Below the pieces are notes generated by a model. The model had not been told where the DNA came from and ran no database searches. It was given only the letters and a program-made list of their open reading frames with translations. A DNA stretch of 64,000 nucleotides from an uncultured bacterium (GTDB lineage: Bacteria; Verrucomicrobiota; Lentisphaeria; Victivallales; Victivallaceae): the NCBI GenBank assembly GCA_900551245.1, contig URVC01000020.1, forward strand, positions 1 to 64,000. Reading direction: 5' to 3'. The translations under genes and the position numbers were made by a program. Shown piece by piece: positions 61,271-64,000 of this stretch; position 1 is the stretch's first letter; each line of letters begins with the position of its first letter.

Positions 61271-62317
61271 TCAATCCCGGAGAGCGATCAGGTGATCGCG
61301 GTCGAATTCCAGTTGGTACGTTTCGCCGAGCCGGCGGGAGGGGGCGGCGAGTTCGGAGACGGCCAGCGCGATGCCTTCGGCCTCGAACTTCCACTCACAA
61401 CTTTCGCCGAGAAAGTTCCGTTCGGTCAGCACAGCGGGGAACGATCCCGGCCGGGGCTCATGGTACACCCGAATCCGTTCCGGCCGGATGGCGGCGGTGA
61501 GGTTGCCGCCTCCCTGCAGTTTCATGCCGCGGCACTGCAGATCGAACTCCCCGAAGACGGAGGAGAAACGCCCCTCCTCCGTCACCTTGCCGGTGAGGAA
61601 ATTGGCGTCGCCCAGAAATCCGGCCACAAAGCGGTCCACCGGGAACTGGTAGACCTCCTCCGGCGCCCCGAGCTGACGGATTTCGCCCCCCTGCATCACG
61701 GCGAGACGGTCCGCCATACTGAGCGCCTCCTGCCGGTCGTGGGTCACGTAGATGGCGGTGAGCTGACGCTCCTTGCAGATACGCCGGATTTCGCGCCGCA
61801 TGGTGTCACGCAGCCGGGCGTCGAGGTTGGAGAGCGGTTCATCGAGCAGCAGCAGAGCCGGCCTCACCGCCAGAGCGCGGGCCAGAGCGACCCGCTGCTG
61901 CTGGCCGCCGGAGAGCGACGGCACCCGGCGGTCGGCGCAGTCGGCGAGCTGAACCAGTTCGAGCGCGGCCGTGACCTCCTGGCGGATGGTGGCCCGGTCG
62001 ACCCCTTCGGCCCGCAGTCCGAACGCGACGTTTTCGAAGACCGAGAGGTGGGGCCAGAGCGCGTAGTTCTGGAACACCATCGCCGCCCGCCGTTTTTCCG
62101 GCGGCAGTGAAGTGATGTCGCGCCCGTCGAACCGGATGGCGCCGCCGTCGGGCTTCACCAGCCCGGCGAGAATCCGCAGCAGCGTGGATTTTCCGCAGCC
62201 GGAGGGGCCGAGCAGAAAGAAGAGCTCTCCGTCGGCGACTTCCAGTTGAATCGGTTTCAACACCGGCACCCCGGCCTGATAGGACTTGGCGATGCCGTCG
62301 ATCGTTACATTAGCCAT
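61271..62317 (-). CDS. ABC-importer ATP-binding protein
   Basis: This 348-residue ATPase has GPSGCGKST (Walker A), LSGGQQQR (signature), LLLLDEPLSNLD (Walker B) and a C-terminal TOBE-like domain (TAAIRPERIRVY). It belongs to the PotA/FbpC-type subfamily. The ATG at 62317 was chosen over 62350. First gene of the ABC operon, with the binding-protein gene 2 bases beyond its stop. Confidence 0.93.
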   Translation of the reverse strand: MANVTIDGIAKSYQAGVPVLKPIQLEVADGELFFLLGPSGCGKSTLLRILAGLVKPDGGAIRFDGRDITSLPPEKRRAAMVFQNYALWPHLSVFENVAFGLRAEGVDRATIRQEVTAALELVQLADCADRRVPSLSGGQQQRVALARALAVRPALLLLDEPLSNLDARLRDTMRREIRRICKERQLTAIYVTHDRQEALSMADRLAVMQGGEIRQLGAPEEVYQFPVDRFVAGFLGDANFLTGKVTEEGRFSSVFGEFDLQCRGMKLQGGGNLTAAIRPERIRVYHEPRPGSFPAVLTERNFLGESCEWKFEAEGIALAVSELAAPSRRLGETYQLEFDRDHLIALRD

Positions 62318-62418
62318 AACTCCATATTCCCGTGTATATAATCGGTTCAATATAGCCGCCCGGAGAGAAAAATCCAGTTCCGGCGGCGCTTTTCCGCGGA
62401 AAAAACGGGAAACGTCGC

Positions 62419-63822
62419 TCAGGAATCGGTCTGAACACAGCCGTCCAGATACTTGAGCATGGCGGGCGAACGGAGATTTTCGATGATCTTGGACTCCAGC
62501 TGCCGGATCCGTTCCCGGGTCAGGTTGAAGCGGTGGCTGATATCCACCAGCGGCAGACTGGGCTGCCCGAAGAGACCGAACCGCAGGATGATGATCTGCT
62601 GATCGCGTTCCGGCAGAGTGCGCAGCATTTCATACAATTTCTCATAGAGCAGTCCGCGGGCGAACTCCCGCACCGGATTGCCGGTGCTGTCGTCGGCGAT
62701 CAGATCCTCCAGCATGGCGCCGTCGTCGCTGTTGGCGATCGGCGCCTGAAGCGAAATGGTCTGACAGGCCATTTTCCGGATGGCGCTGACCCGGGCGACC
62801 GGCATTTCGAGCAGAGCGGCGAGCTCTTCGATTTCGGGCTCCCGCCCGTGCGCCTGAATAAACCGCTGTTCGGCCCAGGTCATGGAGTTGATCGCGTGGA
62901 CCATGTGGGCGGGGATGCGGATCACCCGGGACTGTTCGGCGATGGAACGCGAAATGTTGTGTTTGATCCACCAGCTGGCGTAGGTGCTGAACTTGTTGCC
63001 GAGCCGGAAATCGAACTTCTCGAGAGCCCGGAGCAAACCGAGGTTGCCCTCCTGAATAAGATCGTTGAACGGCAGACCGCGGTTGCGGTATTTCTGAGCG
63101 ATGCTGATCACCAGCCGGAGATTGGCTTCGATCATCTTCTGGCGGAGCACTTCGAGCCGTTCATGAATTTCGAGCAGTTTACGAATTTCGACGACCAGTT
63201 CGGGGTACCGCATGAGGAAGCGGTCCTCCAGCAGCTGGCGGCGCCGTTCATCGACCTCGCCCGGCTCGAAGCGGAACTGTTGATTAAAGCCGATTCCCGG
63301 CTGAATCAACCGGGCGTAATCGACGACCACCTGAAAGAATTCGTCGAGCTGGTCGCCGGAAATATCGAATTTGCGGAGCGCTTCCACGAGCGCCTTTCGT
63401 TCCGCGTCGTACGACTTCCCTGCCTTGAAAGCGGCGGAGAGCGCTTGATGACGGGCTTTCAGCTCGTTTCGCCAGAGCGAGAGCTGAGCGAGGAGTTCGC
63501 CGCCGGAAATCTCTTCGCGCCGCAGAGAGGAAGGCAGGAAATAGTCGGCGGGGTCGGAATTGGTCCGGAGGCACTCGTCGAGGAGGCGGAGATGTTCCTG
63601 AGCGACGAATCCGAAGTTATGGACCTGATACCGCAGTTCCCGGGTGACGGCATCGATTTCGTTGCCGAGTTTTTCCTGCTCCTCGGGGGGGAGCGGCGGG
63701 AGTTTCCCGATCTGCTGGAGATACGAAGCGAGGGAATCCGGGAAATCGCTGCCGCCGATATTGACGCTGGCGGCTTCCATGGATTCCGAAAAATCTTGTT
63801 CGTGCTTGGCGGACTTCTTCAT
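62419..63822 (-). CDS. RpoD-like sigma-70 factor
   Basis: This 467-residue sigma factor has region 1.2 (SLASYLQQIGKLPPLPPEEQ), a long non-conserved insert (about 60-235), region 2 (NLRLVISIAQKYRNRGLPFN; STYASWWIKHNISRSIAEQS), region 3 and region 4 (VDISHRFNLTRERIRQLESK). Region 1.1 is absent or minimal. It may be the primary sigma or a close paralogue; the second sigma at 47396 is much shorter. Monocistronic, with a promoter at 63873-63901. Confidence 0.9.
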   Translation of the reverse strand: MKKSAKHEQDFSESMEAASVNIGGSDFPDSLASYLQQIGKLPPLPPEEQEKLGNEIDAVTRELRYQVHNFGFVAQEHLRLLDECLRTNSDPADYFLPSSLRREEISGGELLAQLSLWRNELKARHQALSAAFKAGKSYDAERKALVEALRKFDISGDQLDEFFQVVVDYARLIQPGIGFNQQFRFEPGEVDERRRQLLEDRFLMRYPELVVEIRKLLEIHERLEVLRQKMIEANLRLVISIAQKYRNRGLPFNDLIQEGNLGLLRALEKFDFRLGNKFSTYASWWIKHNISRSIAEQSRVIRIPAHMVHAINSMTWAEQRFIQAHGREPEIEELAALLEMPVARVSAIRKMACQTISLQAPIANSDDGAMLEDLIADDSTGNPVREFARGLLYEKLYEMLRTLPERDQQIIILRFGLFGQPSLPLVDISHRFNLTRERIRQLESKIIENLRSPAMLKYLDGCVQTDS

Positions 63823-63872
63823 ATTTCAACCCCGGACCGAGCCGGTTATTCAGGTTCGACACGGCCCATGCC

Positions 63873-63901
63873 GTATTAATAAGATAACTCCAATCGTGCA
63901 A
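63873..63901 (-). promoter_or_regulatory. Putative promoter of the RpoD-like gene
   Basis: On the minus strand TTGCAC and TAATAC are separated by 17 bases, about 50 bases before the start codon. From here to the end of the window (63902-64000) the AT-rich sequence shows no gene. Confidence 0.48.
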
Positions 63902-64000
63902 TTCTCCACGTCTCAAACCAATTTTATCGTATTTTTTTCAAAATTCTGCTTGATTTTCTCCAAAGAAACGCTATTTTAAGGAACGTCGCAGGGAAACCTG

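Noticed and set aside
1..64000. CRISPR array, prophage or insertion sequence
   Set aside because: No regular spacer-repeat pattern, transposase or phage structural gene was found on either strand.
1..64000. tRNA or rRNA genes
   Set aside because: Intergenic gaps are short (at most about 340 bases) and I saw no cloverleaf or GGTTCGA-type T-arm in them. A computed tRNA scan could overturn this.

Overview
This window is a 64 kb stretch of a GC-rich bacterial chromosome. It is dominated by genes for breaking down complex carbohydrates, each set beside its own regulator. The organism looks like a member of the Lentisphaerota (Victivallis-like, PVC superphylum). That placement is inferred from several signs: many LacI, GntR-LacI hybrid and AraC regulators; four prepilin-like proteins with an FTLIELL-type N-terminus, most with an H-X9-DG-type C-terminus; exported beta-helix and GH2 enzymes; and an McsA-McsB pair. 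No taxonomic marker gene is present to prove it. No tRNA, rRNA, CRISPR array, transposase or phage gene was recognised.

Layout. 1-4.6 kb (+): LacI regulator, duplicated beta-sandwich exported protein, prepilin with a very long leader, alginate-lyase-family enzyme. 4.6-9.0 kb (-): GntR/LacI hybrid regulator, prepilin, LamG plus beta-helix enzyme. 9.2 kb: a lipoprotein deaminase. 9.9-15.7 kb: AraC with a divergent beta-mannosidase, then LacI with a GH63/trehalase-like hydrolase. 15.9-20.3 kb (+): 41-codon small ORF, beta-helix enzyme and DUF6259-like glycosidase, followed by a convergent AraC gene. 21.4-25.3 kb (-): prepilin and a large clan GH-A-type enzyme. 25.7-33.1 kb (-): LacI, prepilin, GH2 enzyme, an exported protein interrupted by an in-frame TGA, and a large unrecognised protein. 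33.4 kb: an exported repeat protein.

The second half is more housekeeping in character. It holds mcsA-mcsB (arginine phosphorylation), a two-TM protein of unknown function, mraY (peptidoglycan), an RND efflux operon ending in a cysteine-free thioredoxin-fold protein, purL, a sigma factor and a dihydrouridine synthase. It then returns to sugar metabolism: AraC with a GH13 enzyme, and LacI divergent from a five-gene oxidoreductase operon (SDR, MDR, two tandem Gfo/Idh/MocA paralogues, quinone-reductase-like). After these come a small membrane methyltransferase-like protein, a three-gene ABC importer (ATPase, large binding protein, fused permease) and an RpoD-like sigma factor.

The most interesting pattern is a repeated module: a dedicated transcription regulator, one prepilin-like protein, and an exported carbohydrate-active enzyme, with no pilus or secretion machinery nearby. 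It occurs in three complete forms and one form lacking the regulator. Other points are a stem-loop-rich 167-codon prepilin leader, an RND pump lacking its usual TM4 aspartates, and the in-frame TGA.
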